In this document: positions 1 to 8,579 of the stretch, one piece after another
Numbering within the stretch: the first letter of the stretch is position 1
Layout: the number at the start of each line of letters is the position of its first letter
Assembly (NCBI RefSeq): GCF_018128945.1
Contig: NZ_CP068393.1
Span: 1,302,001 to 1,366,000, forward strand
Reading direction: 5' to 3'
Source: Aristaeella hokkaidonensis
GTDB taxonomy: Bacteria; Bacillota; Clostridia; Christensenellales; Aristaeellaceae
DNA length: 64,000 bases
Notes under the pieces: model-generated
Databases searched by the model: none
Told to the model about the DNA's origin: nothing
Seen by the model: only the letters and a program-made list of their open reading frames with translations
Made by a program: the position numbers and the translations under genes

Positions 1-201
1 CCAGTGCACATTCTCAGCACCCAGCTTGATCTTGCTGCCCTTGGCGGCTTCCTTCACAGCGGCAAAGTTCACCGCGGGAACGCACACCACGACATCACAG
101 TTGGCGTCCTTCACCAGGGGCTTCAGCTCGGTTACCAGAGCCTTCGCCTCTTCGGGCGTCTTGTTCATCTTCCAGTTACCGGCAATAATCGGTTTACGCA
201 T
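1..201 (-). CDS. tpiA: Triosephosphate isomerase, N-terminal part (runs off window)
   Basis: The 67 residues visible begin [19 protein letters not shown], which is the classic TIM amino terminus: the GNWKMN segment carries the active-site Asn and Lys. The enzyme interconverts dihydroxyacetone phosphate and glyceraldehyde 3-phosphate in cytosolic glycolysis. The gene continues beyond position 1, so the catalytic His and Glu are not visible. It lies downstream of pgk on the same strand, about 200 bp away, with an inverted pair of GTCATCCTGA-type repeats in the gap. The ATG at 199-201 is preceded by GGAGACG. Identity is near certain; only the C-terminal part is missing. Confidence 0.95.
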   Translation of the reverse strand, partial: MRKPIIAGNWKMNKTPEEAKALVTELKPLVKDANCDVVVCVPAVNFAAVKEAAKGSKIKLGAENVHW

Positions 202-255
202 TGTTTTCGTCTCCTTATCGATTCAATTAAGCAAGTAGCAACGTGTCCCCGGGAG

Positions 256-374
256 GAGATTCTTCGACGCGCTCACTATGTTCGCTTGCTCAGAATGACA
301 TCTATACGCTATGAAAAATCCATTGCGTTTACTTTGTCATCCTGAACGGAGCGAAGCGGAGTCGAAGGATCTCC
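256..374. repeat. Inverted pair of GTCATTCTGA/GAATCTC-type repeats
   Basis: Two copies of the same roughly 40-base repeat face each other between tpiA and pgk: a reverse copy at 256-300 (starts GAGATTCTTCGAC, ends CAGAATGACA) and a forward copy at 334-374 (starts TGTCATCCTGA, ends GAAGGATCTCC). Together they could form a long imperfect hairpin in the pgk-tpiA mRNA. The same repeat class recurs throughout the window. I see no coding capacity. The role (mRNA processing, termination or simple mobile repeat) is unknown. Confidence 0.7.
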
Positions 375-398
375 CCGCCCGCAGGCGACGTTAAACTC

Positions 399-1601
399 TT
401 ATTTCTCGTCCAGGCAGGCAACGCCGGGCAGGGTCTTGCCTTCGAGGAACTCGAGGGAGGCACCGCCGCCGGTGGAGATGTGGGTCATCTTGGCGCCCAG
501 GCCCATCTGTTCAACAGCCGCAGCGCTGTCGCCGCCGCCGATGATGGTCACAGCGTCAGAATCAGCCATCGCCTGAGCGACAGCCAGGGTGCCCTGAGCC
601 AGAGTGGGATTCTCGAACACGCCCATAGGTCCGTTCCAGACCACGGTCTTGGCGGTCTTCACGGCCTCAGCGAACAGCTCGCGGGTCTTGGGTCCGATGT
701 CCAGGCCTTCCACGTCAGCGGGGATCTTGTCGGAGTCAACCACGCACACATCCACAGGTCCGTCGATCGGATCCGGGAAGCCGGCAGCGCACACGGTGTC
801 GATGGGCAGAAGCAGCTTCACGCCCTTTTCGGCAGCCTTGGCCATCATGTCCTTGCAGTAGTCGATCTTGCTCTCGTCCAGCAGGGACTTACCAACTTCG
901 TAGCCCTTCGCCTTCAGGAAGGTGAAAGCCATACCGCCGCCGATGATCAGGGTGTCAACCTTTTCCAGCAGGTTGTTGATCACGTTCAGCTTGTCTTCGA
1001 TCTTCGCGCCACCCAGGACAGCAACGAAGGGACGATCAGCATTCTCCAGGGCCTTGCCCATGATGGACAGTTCCTTGCCGATCAGATAGCCGGCCACGTT
1101 GGGGCTGGTGTAAGCGGTGACACCGGCGGTGGAGCAGTGAGCGCGGTGGCAGGAGCCGAAAGCGTCATCCACGTAAGCGTCAGCCAGGGTCGCCAGATCC
1201 TTGCTGAAGGCTTCGCCGTTCTTGGTTTCTTCCGCACGGAAGCGGGTGTTCTGCAGCAGCACCACGTCGCCGTCCTTCATGGCGGCAACAGCAGCCTTGG
1301 CGTTCTCGCCGACCACGTTGTCGTCATTGGCGAAAACGACGTTCTGACCCAGCAGCTCGCTCAGGCGGACAGCCACAGGAGCCAGGGAGAACTTTTCTTC
1401 CGGACCGTTCTTCGGCTTGCCCAGGTGGGAGCACAGGATCACCTTGCCGCCGTCAGCGATCAGCTTTTTGATCGTGGGCAGAGCCGCAACAATGCGCTTG
1501 TCGTTCGTGATCTTGCCGTCCTTCATGGGGACGTTGAAATCGCAGCGGACCAGTACCCGCTTGCCTTTTACCTGAATGTCATCAACCGTCTTCTTTGCCA
1601 T
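399..1601 (-). CDS. pgk: Phosphoglycerate kinase
   Basis: A 400-residue protein of normal bacterial length. It begins [25 protein letters not shown], the conserved N-terminal substrate-binding strand with Arg and Asp, and later shows GSCHRAHCS, the hinge-side [12 protein letters not shown] and the C-terminal nucleotide loop [13 protein letters not shown]. It transfers phosphate from 1,3-bisphosphoglycerate to ADP in glycolysis. A longer reading frame reaches 1664, but the ATG at 1599-1601 has AAAAGGAGAG just upstream, so I use that start. It sits between the regulator cggR and tpiA. No gapA lies between cggR and pgk, unlike the usual Bacillus order. Confidence 0.97.
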   Translation of the reverse strand: MAKKTVDDIQVKGKRVLVRCDFNVPMKDGKITNDKRIVAALPTIKKLIADGGKVILCSHLGKPKNGPEEKFSLAPVAVRLSELLGQNVVFANDDNVVGENAKAAVAAMKDGDVVLLQNTRFRAEETKNGEAFSKDLATLADAYVDDAFGSCHRAHCSTAGVTAYTSPNVAGYLIGKELSIMGKALENADRPFVAVLGGAKIEDKLNVINNLLEKVDTLIIGGGMAFTFLKAKGYEVGKSLLDESKIDYCKDMMAKAAEKGVKLLLPIDTVCAAGFPDPIDGPVDVCVVDSDKIPADVEGLDIGPKTRELFAEAVKTAKTVVWNGPMGVFENPTLAQGTLAVAQAMADSDAVTIIGGGDSAAAVEQMGLGAKMTHISTGGGASLEFLEGKTLPGVACLDEK

Positions 1602-1674
1602 GATTTTATCTCTCCTTTTCTTATTGGATACTTGGTTATATTGTAAAGCCTGAAGGCTTAACAATCAAATTTTG

Positions 1675-1886
1675 GAATTCACAATTCATAATTCATAATT
1701 CATAATTCACAATTATGTTTTGTGAACCTCTCCCTCAATCCTATCGATCAAAAAGATGTCATTCCGGGAAACCGAACGGAGTCGAGCAATCCCTTACTAC
1801 GCCGAAGGTGCTGTCGATACTTTCCCGACTTCTTCCAATCCTTCATAACCTACAATTATGAATTGTGAATTATGAATTATGAATTC
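1675..1886. repeat. Element bounded by inverted AATTCATAATTC clusters
   Basis: A left cluster of AATTCATAA/AATTCACAA units at 1675-1717 and its inverse at 1852-1886 enclose about 135 bp. The interior holds a GTCATTCCGG...GAGCAATCCC repeat (1757-1797). The right cluster overlaps the end of cggR: the last codons AAT TCA TAA (Asn, Ser, stop) are made from the repeat sequence itself. The architecture resembles a miniature element with terminal inverted repeats, but no target duplication was identified. Confidence 0.6.
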
Positions 1887-2908
1887 GTCAGAATGCTAAG
1901 CATTCTTTCAGCAGCACCCTGATCCGTCACCAGCAGGTAGTGCCTTGTATGCCGCAGGATCGAAATAATCGCTTCTGCCTTGGAAGCGCCCGCCGCCGCA
2001 GCGATCATCCGGCAGGTGGGTTTCAGCTTCGCCAGGTCAACACCCACGTTCGTGGACTCCATCAGGCACTTGCCGTTCAGGTCATAGTAAGCACCGAAGC
2101 TCTCGCCCTTTGCGCCCTGGTGAATCAGGCTGCTCTGCACCTCATGGGGCAGCCTGCGCTGTTTCATCATCCCGGAAGCCGTGCCGATGCCGTGAAGGAT
2201 CACGTCCGCCCGCTCCAGCAGTTCCATGGCCTCGCTGACCTCAGGCAGCTTCAGCATTTCCTGCAGAGCCGCCGCATCCAGCGTATCCGGCAGGTGGATC
2301 AGCCGGTAATGGCCGCCCAGCTTGCCCGCAATCTCTTCCGCCAGGGTGTTGGCCTGGATTTCAACGGTCCGGCCGAGGCCGCCCCGGGCAGGCACCACCA
2401 TGACGTTCAGCGGCGTGGGGCTCTGGATGCTCCGGGCCACCGCGGCGATTGTCCGTCCGCCGGTCACCGCCAGCGTGTTGCCGTTTACCAGGATGCTCCG
2501 CAGTCTTGCCGCGCAGATCCGTCCAACATCGGACAGCACCTGCTCATCCTCGTCCGCGTTGCCGGGGGCAATCAGCACCCGATCCACAGGCAGCAGCTCG
2601 CAGAGCTTCTTCTCCGTCTCCGTGAGACCGCTCATGGCCTTGGAGAAAGCACGGGAGGTTTCCAGCACCTCTTCCGCCTTGCCGGAAAGCGACATGCCGG
2701 AAGCGTCCAGGTCTACATATCCGAGGTCCTTCAGGATGGCCGCGGTATTGCGGATTTCCCGTTCCGGAAGATTCAGCTTGGCAGCCAGCTGACGCCGACC
2801 GACCGGCTGCAGGGCTGCGATCCGCTCTAGGATCAGTGCCCGCCGTGTAATCTCGTCAATCAGATCGGGAGCAAGTTTGCGCATCAGGGTAATGAATCCT
2901 GAGTCCAT
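1877..2908 (-). CDS. cggR: Central glycolytic genes regulator, SorC family
   Basis: A 343-residue protein with an N-terminal winged helix-turn-helix (GRRQLAAKLNLPEREIRN, about residues 37-54) followed by a SorC-type sugar-phosphate sensor domain (VTGGRTIAAVARSI, the phosphate-binding-like loop VVPARGGLG, GIGTASGMM). Position directly before pgk and tpiA supports CggR, which represses lower glycolysis and in Bacillus is relieved by fructose 1,6-bisphosphate. The ATG at 2906-2908 has AAGGAGG seven bases upstream. The stop codon comes from an AATTCATAATTC repeat. A promoter and a possible operator lie just upstream. gapA is absent from this locus. Confidence 0.88.
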   Translation of the reverse strand: MDSGFITLMRKLAPDLIDEITRRALILERIAALQPVGRRQLAAKLNLPEREIRNTAAILKDLGYVDLDASGMSLSGKAEEVLETSRAFSKAMSGLTETEKKLCELLPVDRVLIAPGNADEDEQVLSDVGRICAARLRSILVNGNTLAVTGGRTIAAVARSIQSPTPLNVMVVPARGGLGRTVEIQANTLAEEIAGKLGGHYRLIHLPDTLDAAALQEMLKLPEVSEAMELLERADVILHGIGTASGMMKQRRLPHEVQSSLIHQGAKGESFGAYYDLNGKCLMESTNVGVDLAKLKPTCRMIAAAAGASKAEAIISILRHTRHYLLVTDQGAAERMLSILTNS

Positions 2909-2930
2909 CTGCTCGCCTCCTTCTGACTGG

Positions 2931-2967
2931 CGGGACGATTTTTGCCCGCAAGGGTGAATTGTGTCCC
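2931..2967 (-). promoter_or_regulatory. Candidate CggR operator in the cggR leader
   Basis: Between the predicted promoter and the cggR ribosome site are GC-rich half-sites in two dyads: on the minus strand GGGACACAATTCACCC and then GCGGGCAAAAATCGTCCCGC. CggR operators in Bacillus carry GGGAC half-sites downstream of the promoter, so position and composition fit. The exact spacing of the Bacillus tandem site is not reproduced. This is inference from pattern and location. Confidence 0.35.
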
Positions 2968-2974
2968 AAAGAAG

Positions 2975-3003
2975 ATTTTAACACAGAAACTGACGCTTTA
3001 CAA
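2975..3003 (-). promoter_or_regulatory. SigA-type promoter for cggR(-pgk-tpiA)
   Basis: Reading the minus strand, TTGTAA (2998-3003) and TAAAAT (2975-2980) are separated by 17 bases, about 65 bp before the cggR start. The predicted transcript would begin near 2968 and include the candidate CggR operator. No competing hexamers of similar quality are close. Confidence 0.55.
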
Positions 3004-3056
3004 GCAAAAAAGAGGGGTTTTTGAACGATTTTTAGTCAAAAAACGCTTCAAGCCAA

Positions 3057-3131
3057 TTTTGGACACTGGGGACAGTCCCCGGTGTCCAAAAAAAGAAAAA
3101 GTGGACACTGGGGACTGTCCCCAGTGTCCAC
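3057..3131. repeat. Tandem near-perfect palindromes (GGACACTGGGGACAGTCC type)
   Basis: Two palindromes lie end to end after thiI: 3061-3087 (arms GGACACTGGGGAC and GTCCCCGGTGTCC, extended by TTTT/AAAA) and 3101-3131 (arms GTGGACACTGGGGAC and GTCCCCAGTGTCCAC). They are separated by 13 purine-rich bases and start 3 bp beyond the thiI stop. They could act as a bidirectional terminator between thiI and cggR. Similar GGGGACAGTCCCC palindromes occur widely in bacteria as REP-like sequences associated with REP-associated tyrosine transposases; no such transposase is in this window. Confidence 0.7.
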
Positions 3132-3134
3132 TTT

Positions 3135-4280
3135 TCAGACGCGGATCATCTCGACGCCGTCCAGTGCCCGCTGAATCAGTTCCTCGCTGTCCAGCCTTGC
3201 CTCGCCCTCCAGGATTTTGTCCATCTTCGGGTGGGTAGCAGGATGCCGGGGTGTGAACACCGTGCAGCAGTCCTCATAGGGCAGCTCAGAGATCTCCAGG
3301 GTGCCGATCTTACGCGCCACATCGATGATCTCACTCTTATCAAAGCCGATCAACGGCCGGAACACGGGCATCTCCACCACGGCGTTGGTGGTGCCCAGGG
3401 CCGTCATGGTCTGGCTGGCCACCTGGCCGATGCTCTCACCGGTAATAAGGGCTTCGCTCTCGGTATCCTTCGCGATCCGCTCGGCAATCCGCATCATATA
3501 CCGGCGCATGATCAGGGTTGTGTATTCTTCCGGGCACTTCTCGTGGATGGCCATCTGGATCTCGGTGAAGGGCACCACATAGACCTTGATGCCGCAGCAG
3601 CTGAAGGACAGCTTCCGCGCCAGGTCCAGAACCTTTTCCTTCGCCCGGTCAGAGGTGTAAGGATAGCTGTGGAAGTGCACCGCGTTGATCTGCACACCGC
3701 GCTTGGCGATCATCCAGCCCGCCACAGGGCTGTCGATACCGCCGGACAGGAGCAATGTCGCATTGCCGTTGGTGCCCACAGGCATGCCGCCGACGGCGGG
3801 AATCACCTTCACATACAGATAGGCCATATCCCGGATTTCGATGTTCACCAGGTGCTCCGGATTGTGCACGTCCACCTTCAGGTCAGGATTGGCCTGCAGG
3901 ATCCGGTAACCAACCTCCTCATTGATCGCCATGGAGTTCATGGGATAGCGCTTGTCCGCGCGGCGGGCATTGACCTTGAAGGTACCCTTCAGGTCTTTTG
4001 CCATTTCCACCGCCTGGGCGCAGATGGCCTCAAAGTCCTCCTTGGGCATCTCCACGGCGGGACACACACTGTGCACGCCGAAGACCTTCGTGACCCGGCT
4101 GATGCACTCCTCCAGGTCGTTGAAGCCCCGGACGAAGATCCGCCCGTCATGCACCCATACTTCAGCGCCCATGCCGCGAACCGCGTAACGGACCTTACGG
4201 ACCAGGGCCCGGATAAAGTAAGGGCGATTCAGGCCTTTGAGAAAGATTTCGCCGTAGCGAACAAGTAATAAGTTCTGCAT
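3135..4280 (-). CDS. thiI: tRNA 4-thiouridine sulfurtransferase ThiI
   Basis: A 381-residue protein with an N-terminal ferredoxin-like/THUMP region and the PP-loop ATP pyrophosphatase signature LLLSGGIDSPVAGW near residues 180-193. ThiI adenylates U8 of tRNA and transfers sulfur from a cysteine desulfurase persulfide, and may also feed thiazole synthesis. There is no C-terminal rhodanese domain, as in Bacillus, so a separate sulfur path is expected. The cysteine desulfurase gene lies immediately upstream (17 bp gap), matching the NifZ-ThiI pair of Bacillus. Near the end is the pair CC in YEDCCTVFTPRHP. Confidence 0.95.
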   Translation of the reverse strand: MQNLLLVRYGEIFLKGLNRPYFIRALVRKVRYAVRGMGAEVWVHDGRIFVRGFNDLEECISRVTKVFGVHSVCPAVEMPKEDFEAICAQAVEMAKDLKGTFKVNARRADKRYPMNSMAINEEVGYRILQANPDLKVDVHNPEHLVNIEIRDMAYLYVKVIPAVGGMPVGTNGNATLLLSGGIDSPVAGWMIAKRGVQINAVHFHSYPYTSDRAKEKVLDLARKLSFSCCGIKVYVVPFTEIQMAIHEKCPEEYTTLIMRRYMMRIAERIAKDTESEALITGESIGQVASQTMTALGTTNAVVEMPVFRPLIGFDKSEIIDVARKIGTLEISELPYEDCCTVFTPRHPATHPKMDKILEGEARLDSEELIQRALDGVEMIRV

Positions 4281-4297
4281 TGTTTAACCCCTTTTCC

Positions 4298-5449
4298 TTA
4301 CCTTCTCACAAACTTCTTCAGCATATTATAATGCTTCACCGCACACTCAACAGCGTAATCAATCTCTTCCTGCGTGGTATCCGCGCAGAGGCTGAAACGC
4401 AGGGAGCAGTCCGCCTGCTCCGTGCTGACGCCCATGGCCTTCAGCACCGGCGAAATCTTCTGTTTCCGGCTGGCGCAGGCGCTGCCCGCGGATACATACA
4501 CTCCGTCGCCTTCCAGCGCGAAGAGCATGGTCTGGCTCCGCACCGGCATCAGGGCAACGTTCAGGATATGAGGTGCGCAGGTCTCCGGGCTCTCTTCCGG
4601 CCCGTTCACCTTCGCTTCCGGAATCTTCTCCATCAGCTGGGTCCGCAGGCTGTTCTTCAATGCCCGCATCCTGGCGTTCGCTTCCTGATCCCAGGTCCTG
4701 ACCGCCTCACCCAGGGCGATAATCCCGAAGGTGTTCTCCGTGCCGGACCGGAGGTTCCCCTCCTGTCCGCCGCCGAACTGCACCGGACGGATCGGATGAT
4801 CCTTCCGCACAATCAGTGCGCCGGTTCCCTTCAAACCATGGATCTTATGCCCGCTGAAGGCATAGGACTGGATGCCCAGCTTATTGAAATCCAGCGGCAC
4901 TCGCAGGAACCCCTGGACGCCGTCCACATGGATGGCCGCACCAGGCGCCTTCGCGTTCCGCAGCTTCACAATCTCCTGTAGCGGCTCTATTGCGCCGGTC
5001 TCATTGTTCACCTGCATAACGGAGATCATCAGGACGTCCTCATCCAGCATCTCCTCCAGCTTTTCCAGGTCCACCGACCCGGTTTTCCCCGCCGGAATCT
5101 CCTCCACCGTGTGACCCATCTTCCGGATCTCATCGGTACAGGCCGATACCGCCGGATGCTCCACAGAGGAAATCAGCACCCTGCCCGGCTTCCGCCGGCT
5201 CTTCAGGTGCCCCAGCAGCGCCAGGTTGTCCGCCTCGGTACCGCCGGAGGTAAAGATAATCGTCTGCCCGGCAGCACCCGCTGCCTTCAGGCAGATTTCC
5301 CGCACCCCGTCAATCTTCTTCTGGATCTCCAGGGCAGGCTTATATAAAGCGGATGGATTATACCATCCGCTTTCCAGCATTTCGCTGACCACCGCCGCGA
5401 CAGCCGCGGACGGCTTGGTCGTAGCGCTGTTGTCCAGATACGCCTTCAT
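4298..5449 (-). CDS. Cysteine desulfurase (NifS/IscS family), ThiI partner
   Basis: A 383-residue fold-type I PLP enzyme. Visible marks are YLDNSATTKP at the start, FTSGGTEADNLAL, the PLP-lysine motif SGHKIHGLKG, RSGTEN, and the sulfur-carrying cysteine in SAGSACASR. It removes sulfur from cysteine as an enzyme-bound persulfide. The compact active-site loop and direct linkage to thiI suggest a dedicated donor for tRNA thiolation (NifZ-like) rather than the general SUF/ISC enzyme. It is likely co-transcribed with thiI and possibly with the small membrane protein gene 3 bp upstream. Confidence 0.94.
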   Translation of the reverse strand: MKAYLDNSATTKPSAAVAAVVSEMLESGWYNPSALYKPALEIQKKIDGVREICLKAAGAAGQTIIFTSGGTEADNLALLGHLKSRRKPGRVLISSVEHPAVSACTDEIRKMGHTVEEIPAGKTGSVDLEKLEEMLDEDVLMISVMQVNNETGAIEPLQEIVKLRNAKAPGAAIHVDGVQGFLRVPLDFNKLGIQSYAFSGHKIHGLKGTGALIVRKDHPIRPVQFGGGQEGNLRSGTENTFGIIALGEAVRTWDQEANARMRALKNSLRTQLMEKIPEAKVNGPEESPETCAPHILNVALMPVRSQTMLFALEGDGVYVSAGSACASRKQKISPVLKAMGVSTEQADCSLRFSLCADTTQEEIDYAVECAVKHYNMLKKFVRR

Positions 5450-5452
5450 TGC

Positions 5453-5992
5453 TTACTCCCGATACGCTCCGTTGGGCAGGTACTTACGGATATAGCTGAC
5501 CATCTCTTCGCTGGGCTCCAGGATGATCATCTTCTTGTCGGAGTCCTTGGTGAAGTAGAAGTAATACAGCTCCGCTTCCCGGTTCAGGAACCAGTTCATC
5601 CGCTTGATGCCGGGCATGTTCAGATACCGCTGGAAGGTAGAGGAAGACACCTTGCCGAAGGCTTCCACGTTCCGCACGTTCAGGCTGCCCAGGCTCTTAC
5701 GCTTCTTGTTGTTGTACACTTCCGCGAAATCCAGCGCGCCGTTGGTGAAAGTATATTCATACTCCGTCAGCAGCTTATCATGGAAGAAGTAAGTGTACAC
5801 CGCGACGCCGCCGGTAATCACGATCAGGATGACGGAGAACCAGCTGAAGTTGGTAGACAGCGTGCCCAGCGTCATACTGGCGATAATGGCTGAAAACACA
5901 ATGATGATCCAGCTGAAGTAATACAGGGCCCGGTTCAGTCCGTTCTTGTGCTTAACCACGACTTCTTCCAGAAAATGATCCATGAAAGGCAT
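5453..5992 (-). CDS. Small two-pass membrane protein of unknown function
   Basis: A 179-residue protein. Two hydrophobic segments follow a short cytoplasmic N-terminus (around ALYYFSWIIIVFSAIIAS and WFSVILIVITGGVAVYTYFF), then a roughly 110-residue soluble part with a PH-like strand pattern (LLTEYEYTFTNGALDFAEVY). It resembles a Clostridia-restricted family of unknown function (DUF6106-like, from memory). A TTG at 6005-6007 opens the frame further up, but its TTGGAGGA is itself the Shine-Dalgarno for the ATG at 5990-5992. The stop is 3 bp before the cysteine desulfurase start, so it probably heads that operon. Confidence 0.7.
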   Translation of the reverse strand: MPFMDHFLEEVVVKHKNGLNRALYYFSWIIIVFSAIIASMTLGTLSTNFSWFSVILIVITGGVAVYTYFFHDKLLTEYEYTFTNGALDFAEVYNNKKRKSLGSLNVRNVEAFGKVSSSTFQRYLNMPGIKRMNWFLNREAELYYFYFTKDSDKKMIILEPSEEMVSYIRKYLPNGAYRE

Positions 5993-6046
5993 AGGATTTT
6001 CCTCCAATTCGTGATTCTGAAAACAGAATCATGAATTGAGGAAAAT

Positions 6047-6213
6047 CAATTCAGAATTCAGAATTCAGAATTCATAATTATATATGGTTTACCATTCCAT
6101 CAGGGGCATATTCAGGAAACCCTTTCCATGCTCCAAATACCCTTAATCAAAATTCATCAAGTTCACACTCCATAATTATGAATTATGAATTATGAATTGT
6201 GAATTATGAATTC
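6047..6213. repeat. Element bounded by inverted AATTCAGAA/AATTCATAA clusters
   Basis: A left cluster (6047-6080, mostly AATTCAGAA units) and a right inverse cluster (6171-6213) enclose about 90 bp with no GTCATTCC repeat and no reading frame. The right arm begins one base after the ispA stop codon. Same architecture as the elements at 1675-1886 and 9448-9866. Confidence 0.55.
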
Positions 6214-6214
6214 G

Positions 6215-7090
6215 TCAATTCTTCCGGGACGTCATGCTCTGAGCAAGATCCCTGAAGAATGCCGTGTCATAAGGCAGCTTATCCAGCTCCGCAATGGCCA
6301 GCCCTACCTGCTCCGCGGCGTCCTTTTCCGTGCCTTCCACGCCCTTTAGGGCGACCCAGGTCATCTTGTCCAGTGCCGCGTCCATACCGGTGTTCTTGCC
6401 CAGCAGGGCCGCGTCTCCGATCACGTCCAGCAGATCGTCCGTCATCTGGAAAGCCAGACCCAGGTGCAGGCCGTAATCATGGGCCGCCTTGATCTGGTGC
6501 TCATCCGCCCCGGCCAGCGCCAGGCCGGCCTCCATGGGGGCCTCCAGCAGATCCGCCGTCTTGTGGGCGTGGATATAGGACACCAGGTCTTCCCGGGGCT
6601 TTTCGCCCTCAGAAAGCACGTCCCTGGTCTGCCCGGCAATCATTCCTGTCACGCCTGCATGGCGCATGATGATCTCCAGTGCCCGGATGCCCCGGGTATC
6701 CGCCATTTCCACCGCCGTGCGGGCCATCAGCTCCGCCGCGGCATTCAGCAGCCCGTCCCCGGCCAGGATCGCCAGATCCTCGCCGAACACCTTATGGTTC
6801 GTGGGCTTGCCCCGGCGCAGGTCATCATTGTCCATCGCCGGCAGGTCGTCATGGATCAGGCTGTAGGTGTGGATCATCTCGATGGCGCAGGCAAAGGGCA
6901 GCGCCAGCTCGGCATCCCCGCCGGCCATCTCACAGGCCGCCAGCAGCATCACCGGCCGCAGCCGCTTTCCGCCGGCCTCCAGGCTGTAGCGCATGGCCTC
7001 CAGCAGCCGTTCCGGAATATACCCGAGGGATTCCAGCATCGGCGCCAGGGAATGCTCCACCAGGGCCTGGTACTCCGCATACATCTTCAT
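6215..7090 (-). CDS. ispA: Polyprenyl (farnesyl/geranyl) diphosphate synthase
   Basis: A 291-residue trans-prenyltransferase. The first aspartate-rich motif is DDLPAMDNDDLRRGKPT and the second is DDLLDVIGD, with the GKRLRP substrate loop near residue 40. It condenses isopentenyl diphosphate with allylic diphosphates to C15 or C20 products used for undecaprenyl carrier lipid. The start overlaps the xseB stop by 4 bp, giving the usual xseA-xseB-ispA translational coupling. Product chain length cannot be set from sequence alone, hence farnesyl/geranylgeranyl uncertainty. Confidence 0.93.
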   Translation of the reverse strand: MKMYAEYQALVEHSLAPMLESLGYIPERLLEAMRYSLEAGGKRLRPVMLLAACEMAGGDAELALPFACAIEMIHTYSLIHDDLPAMDNDDLRRGKPTNHKVFGEDLAILAGDGLLNAAAELMARTAVEMADTRGIRALEIIMRHAGVTGMIAGQTRDVLSEGEKPREDLVSYIHAHKTADLLEAPMEAGLALAGADEHQIKAAHDYGLHLGLAFQMTDDLLDVIGDAALLGKNTGMDAALDKMTWVALKGVEGTEKDAAEQVGLAIAELDKLPYDTAFFRDLAQSMTSRKN

Positions 7091-7314
7091 GCTTCTTCTC
7101 CCGGAGCGTTCAATGGCTGCTCCCCGCCGTCCTGCAGCACAGTGAGCCTGCGGTTCATGTCCTTCAGCTCCTCATCCAGCGCGGAAAGGGTTTTCATGCC
7201 CTCCTCGAACTGCTTTACCGAATCCTCCAGGGGCAGCTTGCCCTCCTCGATCCGGCTGATGATTTCCTGCACGTCCTGCAGCTTTTCCTCGAAGCTCTTC
7301 TTTTCTTCGCTCAT
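7087..7314 (-). CDS. xseB: Exodeoxyribonuclease VII small subunit
   Basis: A 75-residue protein with the family pattern FEEKLQDVQEIISRIEEGKLPLE followed by SVKQFEEGMKTL, a helical hairpin that binds the C-terminal helices of XseA. Several XseB copies decorate one XseA in the enzyme, which degrades single-stranded DNA. It overlaps xseA by 4 bp upstream and ispA by 4 bp downstream, so translation of all three is coupled. Confidence 0.93.
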   Translation of the reverse strand: MSEEKKSFEEKLQDVQEIISRIEEGKLPLEDSVKQFEEGMKTLSALDEELKDMNRRLTVLQDGGEQPLNAPGEEA

Positions 7315-8579
7315 ACTGTTCCCTTTCCGGTCACGGCCACCCTGCCGTCCGCAAACTGCAGGGTCATCTCTTTCCGGGTCTTCGCTTCCTCAGCCCGGGT
7401 CAGTATCTTCTCTTCCTGGTCATATACCAGGGCATATCCCCGGTTCAGCACCGCCAGCGGGCTTACCGCCGTCAGCCTCTCCCGTAGCCTTGCCGCGGTA
7501 TGTTCCGCGTCCTTCATCCGTCCGGACACCGCCAGCTTCAGGGCGTTCCGCGCGTCCGCGGTTCCCTTTGCGGCATTCTCCAGCCGGGTGCCGATAGCGC
7601 CGCACAGCTGAAGCTTCAGCAGCTCCCGCCGGCTTTCCAGCAGGGCAATCCGTTTTTCCGGCGACAGGGCCGACAGCCGCTGCCGGAGGCCGGTGAGCTT
7701 CAATTCCGCCTTACGAATCTCCGTCGTTTCCGCCCGGGTCAGCGCCGACCGCATCAGGTTCACCCTGCCCTGCAGCTCCCGGCTGTCCGGGAAGACGATC
7801 TCGGCAGCGTTGCTTGGGGTTGAAGCCCTCACGTCCGCCGCCAGGTCACACAGGCTGGTATCGATCTCATGCCCCACACCGGAAACCACAGGCTTTTCGC
7901 TTGCGGCCACCGCCCGGGCCACGATTTCATCATTGAAGCACCACAGGTCCTCAGCGGATCCGCCGCCCCGGGCCACGATGATCACGTCCGCATCCGTCTC
8001 ATTGGCTTTCCGGATGCCTTCCGCGATCTCCTTGCCCGCCCCTGTACCCTGTACGGTCACGGGAATCAGCACGATCGGGATGGCCGGGCACCGCAGCGCC
8101 GAAACGTTCAGGATATCATGCAGCGCCGCGCCGCTCTGGGAGGTGACCACCGCCACCTTCCGGGGCTTCATCGGCAGCTGCCGCTTCCTTCCCGGATCAA
8201 AGAGGCCTTCGGCCGCCAGCTTCTGCTTCAGCTCCTCCAGCTTCACGTACATATCGCCCAGTCCGGCAGGCCGCAGCCCCGTCACGATCAGCTGCATCTT
8301 GCCCTGGGGCGCGTAGAAATCCACATACCCCTCAGCCAGCACCTGATCCCCGTCCTTCGGGCGGATCTGCGCCCGCAGGTTGGCATTCCGGAACATGGCG
8401 CAGCCGATGGACGCCTGGGCGTCCTTCAGGCTGAAGTACCAATGGCCGCTGGCGATCTGATTCCTGAACCCGCTGACCTCTCCCCGGACCAGGACACTCC
8501 GCGTCCGCGGATCCCTCCGGACTGCTTCAGAGATAATCAGGTTCAGCTCCGATACGCTCAGGCCTGCTTCATTCGTCAC
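7311..8579 (-). CDS. xseA: Exodeoxyribonuclease VII large subunit
   Basis: A 422-residue protein: N-terminal OB fold (SVLVRGEVSGFRNQIASGHWYFSLKD), then the catalytic domain with KVAVVTSQSGAALHDI, ARGGGSAEDLWCFNDE and PVVSGVGHEIDTSLCDLAADVRA, then long helices that bind XseB. It trims single-stranded DNA bidirectionally in repair. Overlaps folD by 4 bp upstream and xseB by 4 bp downstream. Length and motif order are normal for the family. Confidence 0.95.
   Translation of the reverse strand: MTNEAGLSVSELNLIISEAVRRDPRTRSVLVRGEVSGFRNQIASGHWYFSLKDAQASIGCAMFRNANLRAQIRPKDGDQVLAEGYVDFYAPQGKMQLIVTGLRPAGLGDMYVKLEELKQKLAAEGLFDPGRKRQLPMKPRKVAVVTSQSGAALHDILNVSALRCPAIPIVLIPVTVQGTGAGKEIAEGIRKANETDADVIIVARGGGSAEDLWCFNDEIVARAVAASEKPVVSGVGHEIDTSLCDLAADVRASTPSNAAEIVFPDSRELQGRVNLMRSALTRAETTEIRKAELKLTGLRQRLSALSPEKRIALLESRRELLKLQLCGAIGTRLENAAKGTADARNALKLAVSGRMKDAEHTAARLRERLTAVSPLAVLNRGYALVYDQEEKILTRAEEAKTRKEMTLQFADGRVAVTGKGTV

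Noticed and set aside
480..1646. 388-residue reading frame on the plus strand
   Set aside because: Antisense to pgk, which is a certain gene.
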